A stretch of 64,000 nucleotides of DNA from Paenibacillus sp. H1-7 (GCF_022354825.1 NZ_CP031168.1:6201501-6265500), one strand, 5' to 3'. Numbered from the stretch's first letter, positions 7,750 through 17,016 are shown. The notes: generated from the letters alone by a model not told the origin. Made by a program: numbers and translations.

Positions 7750-9594
7750 ATGTGCGGAATAACGGGATGGATTGATTGGCAAAAAGATTTAACCCAGTAT
7801 CCGTCCGTTTTGGAATGCTTGACGGATACGTTGACGAACAGAGGCCCGGACGCTTCCGGTACGTGGATCACGCAGCATTGTGCACTTGGGCACAGACGCT
7901 TGAGCGTTATGGACCCTGCAAACGGAGCTCAGCCAATGGTTCGCAAATACGGAGAAAACACGTACACCATCGTCTATAACGGGGAGTTATATAACGCGCC
8001 CGAATTGAAAAAAGAGCTGGAGCATCGCGGCCACAAATTTCATACGACTTGCGATACGGAAGTATTGCTCGTTTCGTATATTGAATGGGGACGCGCGTGC
8101 GTAGACCGGTTAAACGGTATCTTTGCCTTCGGCGTATGGAATTCTCTCGAGCAAACGTTGTACCTTGTTCGCGACAGGCTCGGCGTCAAACCCCTCTTCT
8201 ATTCTTATTCGGATGGACGGCTGCTGTTTGGGTCCGAACCAAAAGCAATTTTAGCACATCCGGATTTCCCAGCACAAATAAGCGGCGAAGGACTGGCCGA
8301 AATATTCGCTGTCGGACCGGCCCGTACACCGGGTCACGGCGTATACCGCAACATGTCGGAGCTGAAGCCGGGCCACTGCATGACCGTGGACCGCAACGGC
8401 ATCCAGATCCGGACCTATTGGAGGCTCGAAAGCAAGCCTCATGAGGATGACGTCGATACGACGGCTCAGACGATCCATGAACTTCTGAAGGATACAGTGG
8501 AGCGTCAGCTGGCCTCCGACGTACCGATATGCACGCTGCTGTCAGGCGGACTGGATTCCAGCGCTTTGACTACCTTCGCCGCGAATCATTACAAGGAGAA
8601 TCAGCTTGGCACAATTCATACTTATTCCATCGATTATGTAGACAACGCCAAGCATTTTAAAGCCAATGCGTTTCAGCCGAACTCCGATGCCCCATGGATC
8701 AAGCGGATGACGGAGTTTCTCGGCTCCGAGCACCACTTTCTGGAATTTGACACCCCTGAGCTGGTAGACTCGTTGAAAACCGTCGTATACGCCCGCGACT
8801 TGCCGGGAATGGCCGATGTCGACGGCTCCCTGTACTTGTTCTGCCGCGAGATAAAGAAGGATGCTACCGTAGCGATATCCGGCGAAGCGGCCGATGAAAT
8901 CTTCGGAGGCTATCCATGGTTTCACCGCGTGGAGGCGCTGAATGCCAATACGTTCCCATGGTCTCTCGCGACCAAGGAGCGGGTCGATCTGCTGTCTGCC
9001 GACTTCGTCAACTGGGTGAAACCGGAGCAGTATGTACAGGAACGGTACCGTCAGGCGCTGTCCGAGGTCCCTCGCCTTGCTGGAGAGGATCAACAGCAGA
9101 ACCGGATGCGGGAAATGTCCTACCTGAACATTACCCGCTTCATGCCGACGCTGCTCGACCGCAAGGACCGGATGAGTATGGCGGTTGGCCTCGAAGTGCG
9201 TGTTCCATTCTGCGACCATCGACTCGTCGAATACGTGTGGAACATTCCATGGGAGATCAAAACGGCCGGCGACCGGGAAAAAGGCATTTTGCGCCGGGCG
9301 CTGCGCGGCGTGCTTCCTGACGACGTGCTGACACGCAAGAAAAGCCCGTATCCGAAAACGCACAACCCAAGCTATCTGGCTGCCGTAAAAACTTGGGTGC
9401 TCGACATATTGAACGACTCCAGCTCTCCGCTGCTGCCATTCATCGATGTAGCGAAAATACGCGCTCTGGCGGAAGCCGACGCCAATCAGTTCAACCTTCC
9501 CTGGTTCGGTCAGCTGATGACCGGCCCGCAGCTGTTCGCCTATTTAGCCCAGGTGGACACTTGGCTGCGGCATTACAAGGTATCGGTACGATAA
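7750..9594 (+). CDS. asnB: Asparagine synthetase, glutamine-hydrolysing (AsnB/AsnO type)
   Basis: The 614-residue enzyme makes asparagine from aspartate, ATP and glutamine. The start at 7750 exposes the catalytic Cys of the Ntn-type glutaminase domain (MCGITGW); the ATG three codons earlier would bury it. RGPD and the GELYN motif lie in the N-terminal domain (1 to about 200), and the ATP-pyrophosphatase loop LLSGGLDSSA and SGEAADEIFGGY lie in the synthetase domain. The length equals that of B. subtilis AsnO, which is sporulation-linked, but I cannot separate AsnO from other AsnB by eye. The upstream AGGAGAGG is a good ribosome site. Single-gene unit, ended by the terminator at 9776-9821. Confidence 0.95.
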   Translation: MCGITGWIDWQKDLTQYPSVLECLTDTLTNRGPDASGTWITQHCALGHRRLSVMDPANGAQPMVRKYGENTYTIVYNGELYNAPELKKELEHRGHKFHTTCDTEVLLVSYIEWGRACVDRLNGIFAFGVWNSLEQTLYLVRDRLGVKPLFYSYSDGRLLFGSEPKAILAHPDFPAQISGEGLAEIFAVGPARTPGHGVYRNMSELKPGHCMTVDRNGIQIRTYWRLESKPHEDDVDTTAQTIHELLKDTVERQLASDVPICTLLSGGLDSSALTTFAANHYKENQLGTIHTYSIDYVDNAKHFKANAFQPNSDAPWIKRMTEFLGSEHHFLEFDTPELVDSLKTVVYARDLPGMADVDGSLYLFCREIKKDATVAISGEAADEIFGGYPWFHRVEALNANTFPWSLATKERVDLLSADFVNWVKPEQYVQERYRQALSEVPRLAGEDQQQNRMREMSYLNITRFMPTLLDRKDRMSMAVGLEVRVPFCDHRLVEYVWNIPWEIKTAGDREKGILRRALRGVLPDDVLTRKKSPYPKTHNPSYLAAVKTWVLDILNDSSSPLLPFIDVAKIRALAEADANQFNLPWFGQLMTGPQLFAYLAQVDTWLRHYKVSVR

Positions 9595-9651
9595 GCCGGC
9601 AAGCTCCCGTAATCAAAGTAATTTTTATCGCCGAATGGAACTGTCTTTCAG

Positions 9652-9774
9652 TGAGAAAAACCTCTACCGCGGCCTTTCAATGATGAGCGACCGCGTTCAG
9701 AGGTAGGTTTTATCGCCAAATAGAATTTTTACATCCGATGACCTCGGAATGTTATAATTTCTATTGTGGTAAAA
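9652..9774. repeat. Structured intergenic repeat, copy 1
   Basis: This 123-bp sequence matches 18836-18959 in direct orientation with about 12 substitutions and one single-base difference in length, that is about 90% identity. It can form two stem-loops: ACCTCT..AGAGGT with an inner CGCGG/CCGCG, and AATAGAA..TTCTATT with an inner CCGA/TCGG. A degenerate start of the unit (TTTTATCGCCGAATGGAA) also occurs just before it at 9623-9640. It lies between the converging asnB and rdgB and abuts their terminator. Confidence 0.85.
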
Positions 9775-9775
9775 C

Positions 9776-9821
9776 AAGGATCGACCGTTGCTCGCGCATG
9801 CCGCAACGAATCGATCCTTTT
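9776..9821. terminator. Bidirectional terminator between asnB and rdgB
   Basis: Arms AAGGATCGA and TCGATCCTT with an inner GTTGC/GCAAC pairing, A-rich on one side and T-rich on the other, between two converging genes. Confidence 0.85.
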
Positions 9822-9837
9822 GTATTGCCGTCGGCGG

Positions 9838-10476
9838 TTACTTCTGCGTAAGCTCCTCCCATAGAGCCCGGATAGCCTTGCCGCGATGGCTGATTTCATT
9901 TTTCTCTTCAATCGTAAGCTCAGCCAGCGTGCGGCCGAGTGAAGGAATATAAAATAAAGGATCGTATCCGAAGCCGTTAATCCCTCTCGCCTCCGAGAGA
10001 ATATGCCCCTCGCACGTTCCTTCGACTTCGCTCACAATCCGTCCATTCGGATCCACCAGGCAAAGGGCGGATACGAATCGGGCTGTGCTCAATGACTGGT
10101 ACTTATGCTCGGCCGTACCCTCTTCGGGTGCTGGCAGCTTGCCTAGCTCCTGCAGCAGCTTGCGGTTGTTCGCCTCATCGTCGCCGTGCTCCCCGGCGTA
10201 CCGGGCCGAGTAGACGCCCGGTTCCCCGTTCAGCCGGTCGACGCATAAGCCCGAGTCGTCCGCCACGACGGCCACTCCCAGCTTCAGCGCAATAGTACGC
10301 GCCTTAATAAGCGCGTTGGCAGCGAACGTCTCTCCATCCTCGACGACGTCGGGAATGCCGTCGTAGTCGAGCAAGCTTTTAACAGCGATGCCCTGCTGCC
10401 GGAACATCGGTTCAAATTCTTTCACCTTACCGGCATTGCGTGTAGCTATGACGATCTCAGACCCCAAATTCAGCAT
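9838..10476 (-). CDS. rdgB: XTP/dITP diphosphatase (non-canonical purine NTP pyrophosphatase)
   Basis: The 212-residue HAM1/RdgB enzyme hydrolyses ITP, dITP and XTP to the monophosphates and so keeps deaminated purines out of nucleic acids. The substrate loop IATRNAGKVKEF is near the N terminus and VVADDSGLCVDRLNGEPGVY and GFGYDPLF are present. The ATG at 10474-10476 has AGGAGA 7 nt upstream; the ORF extends further but only into rph. It overlaps the end of rph by 20 bp, so the two are almost certainly cotranscribed, as in Bacillus (rph-ysnA). Confidence 0.95.
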   Translation of the reverse strand: MLNLGSEIVIATRNAGKVKEFEPMFRQQGIAVKSLLDYDGIPDVVEDGETFAANALIKARTIALKLGVAVVADDSGLCVDRLNGEPGVYSARYAGEHGDDEANNRKLLQELGKLPAPEEGTAEHKYQSLSTARFVSALCLVDPNGRIVSEVEGTCEGHILSEARGINGFGYDPLFYIPSLGRTLAELTIEEKNEISHRGKAIRALWEELTQK

Positions 10477-11221
10477 GCGACGCTCTCCTGATTCGTTCTG
10501 TGATGTCCGGTCCGAGAACGGCGATTTGCTCATTGATCATCGATCGGATACCCGATTCGGCCAATGCCAGCAGCTCATCCAGCTCGCTTCGGGAGAACGG
10601 CGCTTCCTCTCCGGTTCCTTGAACCTCGACGAACTTGCCTTCCCCGGTCATCACAACGTTCATGTCGACCTTCGCTTTGGAATCCTCCTCGTAATTCAGG
10701 TCGAGGCAAGCCTCTCCGTTCACGATCCCTACGCTGACCGAGCCGAGAAAATCCGCTATCGGATATTTGGGCAGATTTCTGTCCTTCGCTATTTTATCGA
10801 TGGCAAAGGCCATCGCAACAAAAGCTCCGGTAATGGATGTGGTGCGCGTCCCTCCGTCCGCTTGGATGACGTCGCAGTCCAAAGTGATGGACCGTTCGCC
10901 CAAAGCCTCCAAATGGACGACCGATCGGAGCGCTCGCCCGATGAGCCGCTGGATTTCCATCGTACGGCCGCCGAGCTTCCCTTTGGCCGACTCCCTTTGG
11001 TTACGGACTTGCGTCGCCCGCGGAAGCATGGAATATTCGGCGGTGACCCATCCTTTGCCTTGGCCCTTCATAAACGGCGGGACACGTTCCTCTACGGTTG
11101 CCGTACATATGACCTTCGTATCTCCTACCTCTATTAACACCGAGCCCTCGGCATGCTTATTATAGTGGGTTGTAATGCGGACAGGACGTGTCTGTGCCGT
11201 CTGTCTCCCGTCGCTTCTCAT
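10457..11221 (-). CDS. rph: Ribonuclease PH
   Basis: The 254-residue phosphorolytic exoribonuclease trims tRNA 3' ends. The start MRSDGRQTAQTRPVRI matches the family; the ATG at 11219-11221 has AAGGAGG 9 nt upstream, so the 37 upstream codons of the open frame are excluded. VEERVPPFMKGQGKGWVTAEY and VIQADGGTRTTSITGA are RNase PH signatures. It lies between gerM and rdgB, a conserved Bacillales order, with a terminator separating it from gerM. Confidence 0.96.
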   Translation of the reverse strand: MRSDGRQTAQTRPVRITTHYNKHAEGSVLIEVGDTKVICTATVEERVPPFMKGQGKGWVTAEYSMLPRATQVRNQRESAKGKLGGRTMEIQRLIGRALRSVVHLEALGERSITLDCDVIQADGGTRTTSITGAFVAMAFAIDKIAKDRNLPKYPIADFLGSVSVGIVNGEACLDLNYEEDSKAKVDMNVVMTGEGKFVEVQGTGEEAPFSRSELDELLALAESGIRSMINEQIAVLGPDITERIRRASHAEFGV

Positions 11222-11335
11222 ATATTGCTGCCTCCTTCGCACTGACTGAATCATGGTTTCCGGTTTCATTGGCTGTTTCTTCCGGTATTTCTGACCATTC
11301 CCATTGTACCAGAGTGGCTCTCCGACTTCCAATAA

Positions 11336-11362
11336 AACAAGGGAGCTTATCAGCTCCCTTGG
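11336..11362 (-). terminator. Terminator after gerM
   Basis: On the minus strand AAGGGAGCT-gata-AGCTCCCTT followed by GTTTTATT, directly after the gerM stop. It implies that rph-rdgB has its own promoter. Confidence 0.85.
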
Positions 11363-11370
11363 ATGAGTTG

Positions 11371-12420
11371 CTACATTTTTTGCGGATTTACCGTTGAAGG
11401 ACGGCTGACCGGCTTGCTGTAATTCGTCTGGCTGTCGCTGGAAGCCACTTTCGTATCGCCATTCACCGTAATCTGCACCTTCGTGGCAGCACCGGCATTT
11501 TCCGTCAGCGACAGCACAACGGCTCTCAATGCATCGGCCGGTGCTTTCTTGTCCGGGCCGAGCACCTTGTCGGAGAAGTCCACCGTGATGAGATCATCCG
11601 CTTTCTTCACCTGCTTCAGCTCGGAGCCGGGAGTCATGACGGCGGCAAGGCCTTTCTTCTGATCCGGACCGGCGATGAGCTGCTCGATTACAGCTTGAGC
11701 AACGTTATCGGTCCGTTTGACCAGGCGCGTCACAGGGACGTAATATTTATAATTATCCTGATTTTGACCAAGGAAGTAGAGCGTTACCGGAGTCGATTGG
11801 CCGTATTCGACACCATCGGGCTTCTCCAGATTAATTCCCATCATGCGGGACAGCGGCTCATCCATAGGCGTTCCGCCCTGCGGCATCTCTTTGAGCTCTT
11901 TACCCTCCACCCGGATTTGCACCTTGTCCACCGAAGGAAATCCTGTTAAGGTCCAGGTGATCGCTTCCAATATCTTCCTTTCGTCCTGCACGTTGTAATC
12001 GGTGAAGGAAGAGGAGAAATCGACAATGGCCAGCTTCTGGTCTTTCATAATATTGATTCCTTTGACGGTGGTGCCTTTGGAAATCAAAGCGGTAAACCCG
12101 GCAGGCATTTGCTGAGCGGCCGGGTTGCCGTCGACCATGGCCTCCAGCGCCTTTTTGGCTACCTCAACCGACTTCTCGACATTCAATGAAATAGGGGCAA
12201 CAAATCCGTTCGCGTCCTTCGCATACACCGTGACCGACGACGGGTTCTGGACAACGGGTGCCGTTACGGGCTTGGCCGTATTGGAGCTAGCATCGGCTCC
12301 TGTCGGCGGAGGATCGATCGATTGCGACTGTTCCTTCGTTCCCAAAACCGAGCAGCCCGAGGTCAGCAGAACAACGATGCCTGTCACTGCCGCCCACCGC
12401 GTCCATCTGTACTGTTTCAT
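11371..12420 (-). CDS. gerM: GerM-domain sporulation/germination lipoprotein
   Basis: 349 residues with a lipoprotein signal ending LLTSGC near residue 23, a Pro/Ser/Thr-rich spacer, then two tandem GerM domains (about 60-190 and 205-330). In B. subtilis GerM is needed for normal sporulation and germination and helps hold the SpoIIQ-SpoIIIAH complex between forespore and mother cell. Both repeats show the VDFSSSF and VDFSDKVLG type strand. The gerM-rph-rdgB order is conserved in Bacillales. An ATG with an AAGGAGGA ribosome site sets the start. Confidence 0.92.
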   Translation of the reverse strand: MKQYRWTRWAAVTGIVVLLTSGCSVLGTKEQSQSIDPPPTGADASSNTAKPVTAPVVQNPSSVTVYAKDANGFVAPISLNVEKSVEVAKKALEAMVDGNPAAQQMPAGFTALISKGTTVKGINIMKDQKLAIVDFSSSFTDYNVQDERKILEAITWTLTGFPSVDKVQIRVEGKELKEMPQGGTPMDEPLSRMMGINLEKPDGVEYGQSTPVTLYFLGQNQDNYKYYVPVTRLVKRTDNVAQAVIEQLIAGPDQKKGLAAVMTPGSELKQVKKADDLITVDFSDKVLGPDKKAPADALRAVVLSLTENAGAATKVQITVNGDTKVASSDSQTNYSKPVSRPSTVNPQKM

Positions 12421-12765
12421 GGATGATTCCTCCTTGAAATGGGGGTTGTTTGTCCTGTCTCTTTAATCCAACTATACGAGGTGCAGACAAGTTTTATGAC
12501 AACAATTTGTCCCATATTCGCAAGCGGTCCGGCTTTATTTTTTTTGGAAAATGATTGCATTTCTGTGATAGAATAAATTCACTGCGCGCTTAACCCATTG
12601 ATACATCGTTTGAAGCCAGGTGAAGCTCTGCAGCAGCAAGCCGGGCACGAGGCTATGTATCAGGCCAGGCGGCACAGTAAACACTAGTTTCAGCACTTAT
12701 GCCAGCACGATTTCGAACAAGCCTACATATCAAGGCTTTCTTCCAACCATGAGGAGGTTTATCAG
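12421..12765. other. Intergenic region upstream of pgpA with a long-range inverted repeat
   Basis: About 345 bases between diverging gerM and pgpA. TGATACAT near 12600 pairs with ATGTATCA near 12655, enclosing a GC-rich segment with smaller complementary stretches, so the pgpA transcript may have a folded leader. No known riboswitch motif was recognised and no ORF here is supported. Confidence 0.4.
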
Positions 12766-13287
12766 ATGCCGTACAATTTGGATTCCAAAAAAGTCGCCTC
12801 GGCCGCTAGGGATTGGCTCTCGCAAAGAGGAGTTAAGCTGGAGGATATTGCAGAGCTGACTTATTTTCTGCAAAAGGATTATTTCAGCTGCCTGACGATG
12901 GAGCAATGTATAGAAAGCGTGGAAAGCGTTATTGCCAAAAGGGAAGTGCAAAATGCGATGCTGACAGGCATTCAACTCGACATCCTTGCCGAGCAGGGCA
13001 AGCTGCTTCCGCCGCTTCAGGAAATGATCGAAAACGACGAAGGGCTGTACGGCTGCGATGAAGTGCTGGCCCTCTCTATAGTGAATGTATACGGCAGCAT
13101 CGGTTTTACCAACTTCGGCTATATCGACAAATTGAAGCCGGGCATTCTGAAAATGCTCAACGATAAAAACGGGGAGCGCAAGCACACCTTCCTGGACGAT
13201 ATCGTAGGAGCCATCGCAGCCGCGGCCAGCAGCCGCATTGCACATCGCAAGCAAGCCGAGAAGGAAGCGAACCTGCAGGCGGAATGA
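12766..13287 (+). CDS. pgpA: Phosphatidylglycerophosphatase A family protein (YutG type)
   Basis: The 173-residue protein matches the Bacillus YutG/PgpA family: RGVKLEDIAELTYFLQKDY, KREVQNAMLTGIQLD, DEGLYGCDEVLALSI, YGSIGFTNFGYIDKLKPG and HTFLDDIVGAIAAAA. The family dephosphorylates phosphatidylglycerol phosphate, the last step of phosphatidylglycerol synthesis; unlike E. coli PgpA this form is short and lacks obvious membrane helices. GAGGAGG lies 8 nt before the ATG. It ends at a strong terminator facing the GerC-like gene. Confidence 0.88.
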   Translation: MPYNLDSKKVASAARDWLSQRGVKLEDIAELTYFLQKDYFSCLTMEQCIESVESVIAKREVQNAMLTGIQLDILAEQGKLLPPLQEMIENDEGLYGCDEVLALSIVNVYGSIGFTNFGYIDKLKPGILKMLNDKNGERKHTFLDDIVGAIAAAASSRIAHRKQAEKEANLQAE

Positions 13288-13315
13288 CTGCGCTGTGTTC
13301 GCCCCCTCAAGCTGC

Positions 13316-13371
13316 AAAAAAGGACCTGCCGCAAGAGCAGCTGCAAGCTGCCTGCGGAGAGGTCCTTTTTT
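13316..13371. terminator. Bidirectional terminator after pgpA
   Basis: Nested stems AGGACCT/AGGTCCT, CCGCA/TGCGG and GCAGCT/AGCTGC flanked by six A on one side and six T on the other, between converging pgpA and the last gene of germination operon 2. Confidence 0.92.
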
Positions 13372-13411
13372 CATAACATCCTATGCAATCGTGTCTGCAT
13401 CAAGCTGCAAA

Positions 13412-14374
13412 TTATCCCAACCGAACGTCAATCGCAATCTCCGCTCTCTGAAAAGCTTCTCTCCATCTCTCCACGGTCCAAACCCCGCGATACCGGTTGC
13501 GAATTTCCCGACCGATATCGAGCGGATCCACTCTTTGCTCCTGAAGACGCTGCAGCAGGGCGACCATCCCCCGTTCCAGCTCCTCCGCCGCCGAGGCGCC
13601 ACGAACCGTCCCGTCACCGCCATAATTCCATACGGTAACCTGCGCTTTAAGCAGCGGCTTGTTCAATTCTCCATTGCCGCTCCACCGTGTACGGCAGCTC
13701 ATAGCTCTTGATCCGGCTGGAGCTTGCCCTCCTGAATCGCTGCCAAGACGCTGTCCTGTCCGATCGGAAGGATAGGAACCGGCTCCATACCCGCCGAGGC
13801 ATGCCAGCAGCCTAAGCTCCTCCTCCGTCAAAGCAGCCGCCGGCTCCCTGCCTCTCATCACAACGGAGCTTATGCGCATGCTCGCGCCCTTCCCATCCGG
13901 CGGAATCACAAGCGGGATTACGTTGTCTCTCCAACGTCCCGTCCCGCCCTTATGAAACGGCTTCAGCAAGCCGTCCAGCCTGTGTAATTCCGGGATCCAT
14001 TGTCCCATGGCCCCTGTATCGCGAAGCATCGCTCCCGCTTCCCCTTGAACAAGAGCTACGACAGGCCGTTCTTCAGCCGGGATCACTCCAGAGCCCCGCC
14101 TGCTCCCGGCAGGCAGCCCGTTGCGGGAGACGAAAGCCTCGCCTAGCAAGACGACCTGTGTCCATTCCGTACCCGAAAGGGCGCGGATCGAATGTCCGCC
14201 TTCGGCAATTTTCATTTGACCGTCAACGGAAGCGTCCACTGCAACAACCGGTGCTTTTCCGTATTCTTGCTTCACCAGGCTTTCTTCTTCCAGCTTAGCT
14301 TCCGCACAGCCGCCGAGTTGGAGTCCGATGCAAACAAGCAGTGCCGTAACCTTGACTTTCTCCATTGCCATCAC
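13412..14374 (-). CDS. Divergent GerC-like lipoprotein at the end of germination operon 2
   Basis: 320 residues with a lipoprotein signal ending LQLGGC (Cys near residue 23). The C-terminal part (about 230-320) keeps the Ger(x)C pattern: LLKAQVTVWNYGG, a helix, then DIGREIRNRYRGVWTVERW and a closing beta-rich stretch. The middle is shorter and richer in Gly and Ser (about 205-235) than in normal C subunits. It follows gerA, gerB, gerC and the small D-like gene on the same strand, so it may be a fifth component or a decaying extra C subunit. A GTG at 14374 or the ATG at 14371 both suit the AAAGGG site. Confidence 0.65.
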   Translation of the reverse strand: MMAMEKVKVTALLVCIGLQLGGCAEAKLEEESLVKQEYGKAPVVAVDASVDGQMKIAEGGHSIRALSGTEWTQVVLLGEAFVSRNGLPAGSRRGSGVIPAEERPVVALVQGEAGAMLRDTGAMGQWIPELHRLDGLLKPFHKGGTGRWRDNVIPLVIPPDGKGASMRISSVVMRGREPAAALTEEELRLLACLGGYGAGSYPSDRTGQRLGSDSGGQAPAGSRAMSCRTRWSGNGELNKPLLKAQVTVWNYGGDGTVRGASAAEELERGMVALLQRLQEQRVDPLDIGREIRNRYRGVWTVERWREAFQRAEIAIDVRLG

Positions 14375-14440
14375 CCGGGCACCCTTTCCGCTTCAATACT
14401 TACTACCACTTATGGCCGGTCGTCGAACCGATTCGACAGA

Positions 14441-14650
14441 CTACCATCCCCACTTAAAGAGAAACCATTTCCCGATGAAAAGCAGGGCCCCGAGAACAAG
14501 GTTCAGCCAGCCGACCATACGAGCCACCTTCATTTCTTTGGGCATAGAGGACATCCGGTATCCTTTGACATCAATCAGCAGCACGTAGGCCCCAGTCAAT
14601 AGCAGCAAGGGGACCGAATAAGTAAAATAACTGGAAAAAGCGCCGACCAT
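14441..14650 (-). CDS. Small two-helix membrane protein, germinant receptor D-subunit-like
   Basis: 69 residues with two hydrophobic segments (about 10-27 and 46-64) separated by a short basic loop. Many Bacillales receptor operons carry a fourth small gene for such a two-helix protein (the D subunit), which modulates germination; size, topology and operon position fit. The ATG at 14648-14650 has AAAGGAG 7-8 nt upstream. It sits 38 bp after gerC. Confidence 0.75.
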   Translation of the reverse strand: MVGAFSSYFTYSVPLLLLTGAYVLLIDVKGYRMSSMPKEMKVARMVGWLNLVLGALLFIGKWFLFKWGW

Positions 14651-14688
14651 CCTTGCAGCTCCTTTCGGGTAAGATCCTCCGCGTTGCA

Positions 14689-15927
14689 TTATCTCGCTTT
14701 CATTCCGACCCTTCTTACTTCAGTATTGACAACAAATTCAACTTCGATATGCGGATACATTGCTTGCCATTTTTCCTTCGTCTTTACTTGATCGTTCCAA
14801 AACCGCGGCTGTAATGCCCTGACATATTCTCCGAATCCAAAAATATCGGAGCCTGATTTCTGTGTCTTTTTGAACAGCCCCGTGCAGGTTTTGACAAGAG
14901 ACTTCTTGTTCTCTTCTTCGATCTTGTTCAAGACCTTCGAGCTGTTGGTGAGCACACTCTCACTCAATTTTTCCTCGAGGTTCGTTTCGGTGAAGATATG
15001 AACGGTAAAATGGGGAAGGTCATTCACTATTTTGACCTCAAATCGAGACATCCGGTGTGTCGCAAAGATCGTAACCGTCTTGGAGGGGTCTTCATCCAGG
15101 CTGATAAAACCTCGATATCCCGCAGGGTTCAAGCCCTTAATCCCCATGTAGGCGGCAATTTCAAACGGCTCCGTCGAATCTACCATTTTGGAATTTTTAA
15201 AATAGGCGATTCCCTTCAGCTCCACATTCTGCTCCTTCATCAGCTCGATGTAAGGCAGGAATGCATCCTGCCCCTTCTTGGACTCGTTACTCCAATAAAT
15301 GCCAAGAAAGTCGTTAGGAAGCTTGCCTTGCTTCACCGCATCGTCCAACGTGGAAAGCAAATATAACGTCGGCACCCGCTCCAGCTTGGGGGCGGCTCTG
15401 AGAAACGGCTCCGCCTTTCCTTTGGAAACGACCATCCATGCGGTTCTGCGTACTTCCGGATTACGGCGAAAATAATCGTTCAAGTTCTGTAATCCTCTCC
15501 GCGCTATTTTCTCGGATACGACAATAACGCGCAAATGCCCGAAAAACAGTCTTGACGATATTTGCTGCTGCAGATTCATCACCGCATCGTCAATCGTATG
15601 CCCCACGACCTCGATAACCCAAACCGTTTCTGCCGAGCTTTTTCCGGCCGCTCCGCTCTCGCCGGGTCCGAGAGGTATTTTGCCGGGCAGCGCAATCTGT
15701 ACCGCTACCCTAATCATTCCCTTGTTAGGGGCGGGAAACTTTTCGTGAAGATGGGAAATCTCATCCTCCTTCTTCTCGGCTTCCGGTCCTGCTTCATCAA
15801 TCGATACCCCCAGCACAATGGCACGGTCCTCAATCTCCAGCCGATCCCAGCACCCGGTCAACAGGGGTACGAAAAGCGATAGGACAATCAGCCATTTAAG
15901 ACTTCGGATCCATCGTCTTGTCCCCAC
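14689..15927 (-). CDS. GerC-family germinant receptor lipoprotein (operon 2)
   Basis: 412 residues with a lipoprotein signal ending LLTGC and the family motif CWDRLEIEDRAIVLGVSID. Three typical domains follow, ending in FGFGEYVRALQPRFW. It anchors to the outer face of the spore inner membrane and works with the A and B subunits encoded just upstream. The GTG at 15925-15927 has a GGGGG site 6 nt away and overlaps gerB by 32 bp, so translation is probably coupled. Confidence 0.92.
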   Translation of the reverse strand: MGTRRWIRSLKWLIVLSLFVPLLTGCWDRLEIEDRAIVLGVSIDEAGPEAEKKEDEISHLHEKFPAPNKGMIRVAVQIALPGKIPLGPGESGAAGKSSAETVWVIEVVGHTIDDAVMNLQQQISSRLFFGHLRVIVVSEKIARRGLQNLNDYFRRNPEVRRTAWMVVSKGKAEPFLRAAPKLERVPTLYLLSTLDDAVKQGKLPNDFLGIYWSNESKKGQDAFLPYIELMKEQNVELKGIAYFKNSKMVDSTEPFEIAAYMGIKGLNPAGYRGFISLDEDPSKTVTIFATHRMSRFEVKIVNDLPHFTVHIFTETNLEEKLSESVLTNSSKVLNKIEEENKKSLVKTCTGLFKKTQKSGSDIFGFGEYVRALQPRFWNDQVKTKEKWQAMYPHIEVEFVVNTEVRRVGMKAR

Positions 15928-17014
15928 CCCGATCCCCCCTCTTCTTCCGGATCATGGCAATCACCAGAAGCAAGGCCGGATAAAAAATAGTAATGACGAG
16001 ACCGATTCGACCTACATCCTGGATGATTTCGTACATATGCAATATGCTTTCCGGCAGCATCGCCAAAATGAAAACAAATGGCAGTACCGAGAAAGAAAAC
16101 ATTTTGTGGTCGCGTAAATGGAACAAATTGCTCAGGGCGCGAATGGTAAAATAATAAGTGGAAAACAGCGTAGTGAAAACCGCCGTAACCCAAACACCGA
16201 GAAACGCCGCGTCCAGCCGTTCCAAAATATTGGCGGGCAGCGAGGTCGTTTTAGCGAGCTCCAGCGTCGGCCATAGCAGCAGCTTCGTCTCCTCCGCTCC
16301 AAATACCCCGATCGTCGCAGTAACGATCGTAATGTACAGCATCCCCGAAATGATCATTGACCAAATGCTGGCTTTCATTGCGAGACGGCTTTGCCGCATG
16401 GCCGGTATGACGATAGTCATTACGAAAGAAGCCTGAAAGAGAGCGGCGACGGTAAATACGCTGCGGAACATTTTACCGGACGGGGTTCCCCATACCGGCA
16501 GCAGATTGATGACGTCGGCGTTCTTCAAAGACAAGGCTACAATCAGCAACGCAGGGATGAGCAGCAGGGGAACATAAAAGTTATGAATATAGGCGAACGT
16601 TCTCATATCATGGCGGGTCGAGATAGCAGAGAGAAGCAGCATGACGAACACCGTCACTTCGAGCGGAGTCCGTTTCAATACGGATGTAATGACCACTTCT
16701 CCGAATTCCCGGGCCGTCAGGGAGCTGAGCACTGCAAAGAAGATGATAATGCAAACACTCCCTATGGCTGCAGGCCATTTGCCTATGATTTCGGCACTAT
16801 ATTCAACGATCGATTTGTCGGGAAATCGCATCCCGAGGACTGTAATGAGCCACAAGCCGATAAAAGCCAGCGAGGTGCCGGCTAAAGTAACCATGGGAGC
16901 ACCGGACCCCACGTCGCGAACGGCAAAGAGAGGCAAGGGCAAAATCCCGACTCCGATGATCGTGCTGACCAGTATCGTGGTTGCTTGAATCATGGTGATT
17001 TGACGAGAATACAC
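15896..17014 (-). CDS. GerB-family germinant receptor permease-like subunit (operon 2)
   Basis: 372 residues, about ten membrane helices, beginning MYSRQITMIQATTILVSTIIGVGIL, the GerAB/YndE entry motif of APC-like endospore permeases. It is the presumed ligand-binding subunit. The GTG start at 17012-17014 comes two bases after the gerA stop and has AAGGGG about 8 nt upstream. The C-terminal tail is short and basic (RKKRGDRGGD). Confidence 0.92.
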   Translation of the reverse strand: MYSRQITMIQATTILVSTIIGVGILPLPLFAVRDVGSGAPMVTLAGTSLAFIGLWLITVLGMRFPDKSIVEYSAEIIGKWPAAIGSVCIIIFFAVLSSLTAREFGEVVITSVLKRTPLEVTVFVMLLLSAISTRHDMRTFAYIHNFYVPLLLIPALLIVALSLKNADVINLLPVWGTPSGKMFRSVFTVAALFQASFVMTIVIPAMRQSRLAMKASIWSMIISGMLYITIVTATIGVFGAEETKLLLWPTLELAKTTSLPANILERLDAAFLGVWVTAVFTTLFSTYYFTIRALSNLFHLRDHKMFSFSVLPFVFILAMLPESILHMYEIIQDVGRIGLVITIFYPALLLVIAMIRKKRGDRGGDKTMDPKS

Positions 17015-17016
17015 GG

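Noticed and set aside
9652..9774. Copy 1 as part of an insertion sequence
   Set aside because: No transposase, no flanking target duplication and no clear terminal inverted repeats at the unit ends.
12620..12859. 79-codon plus-strand ORF overlapping the pgpA start
   Set aside because: Runs out of frame into pgpA, has no ribosome site and no protein-like pattern.
13412..14374. Considered a pseudogene because of the Gly/Ser-rich insert
   Set aside because: One intact frame with a good lipoprotein signal and a GerC-like end; I list it as a gene and note the doubt.
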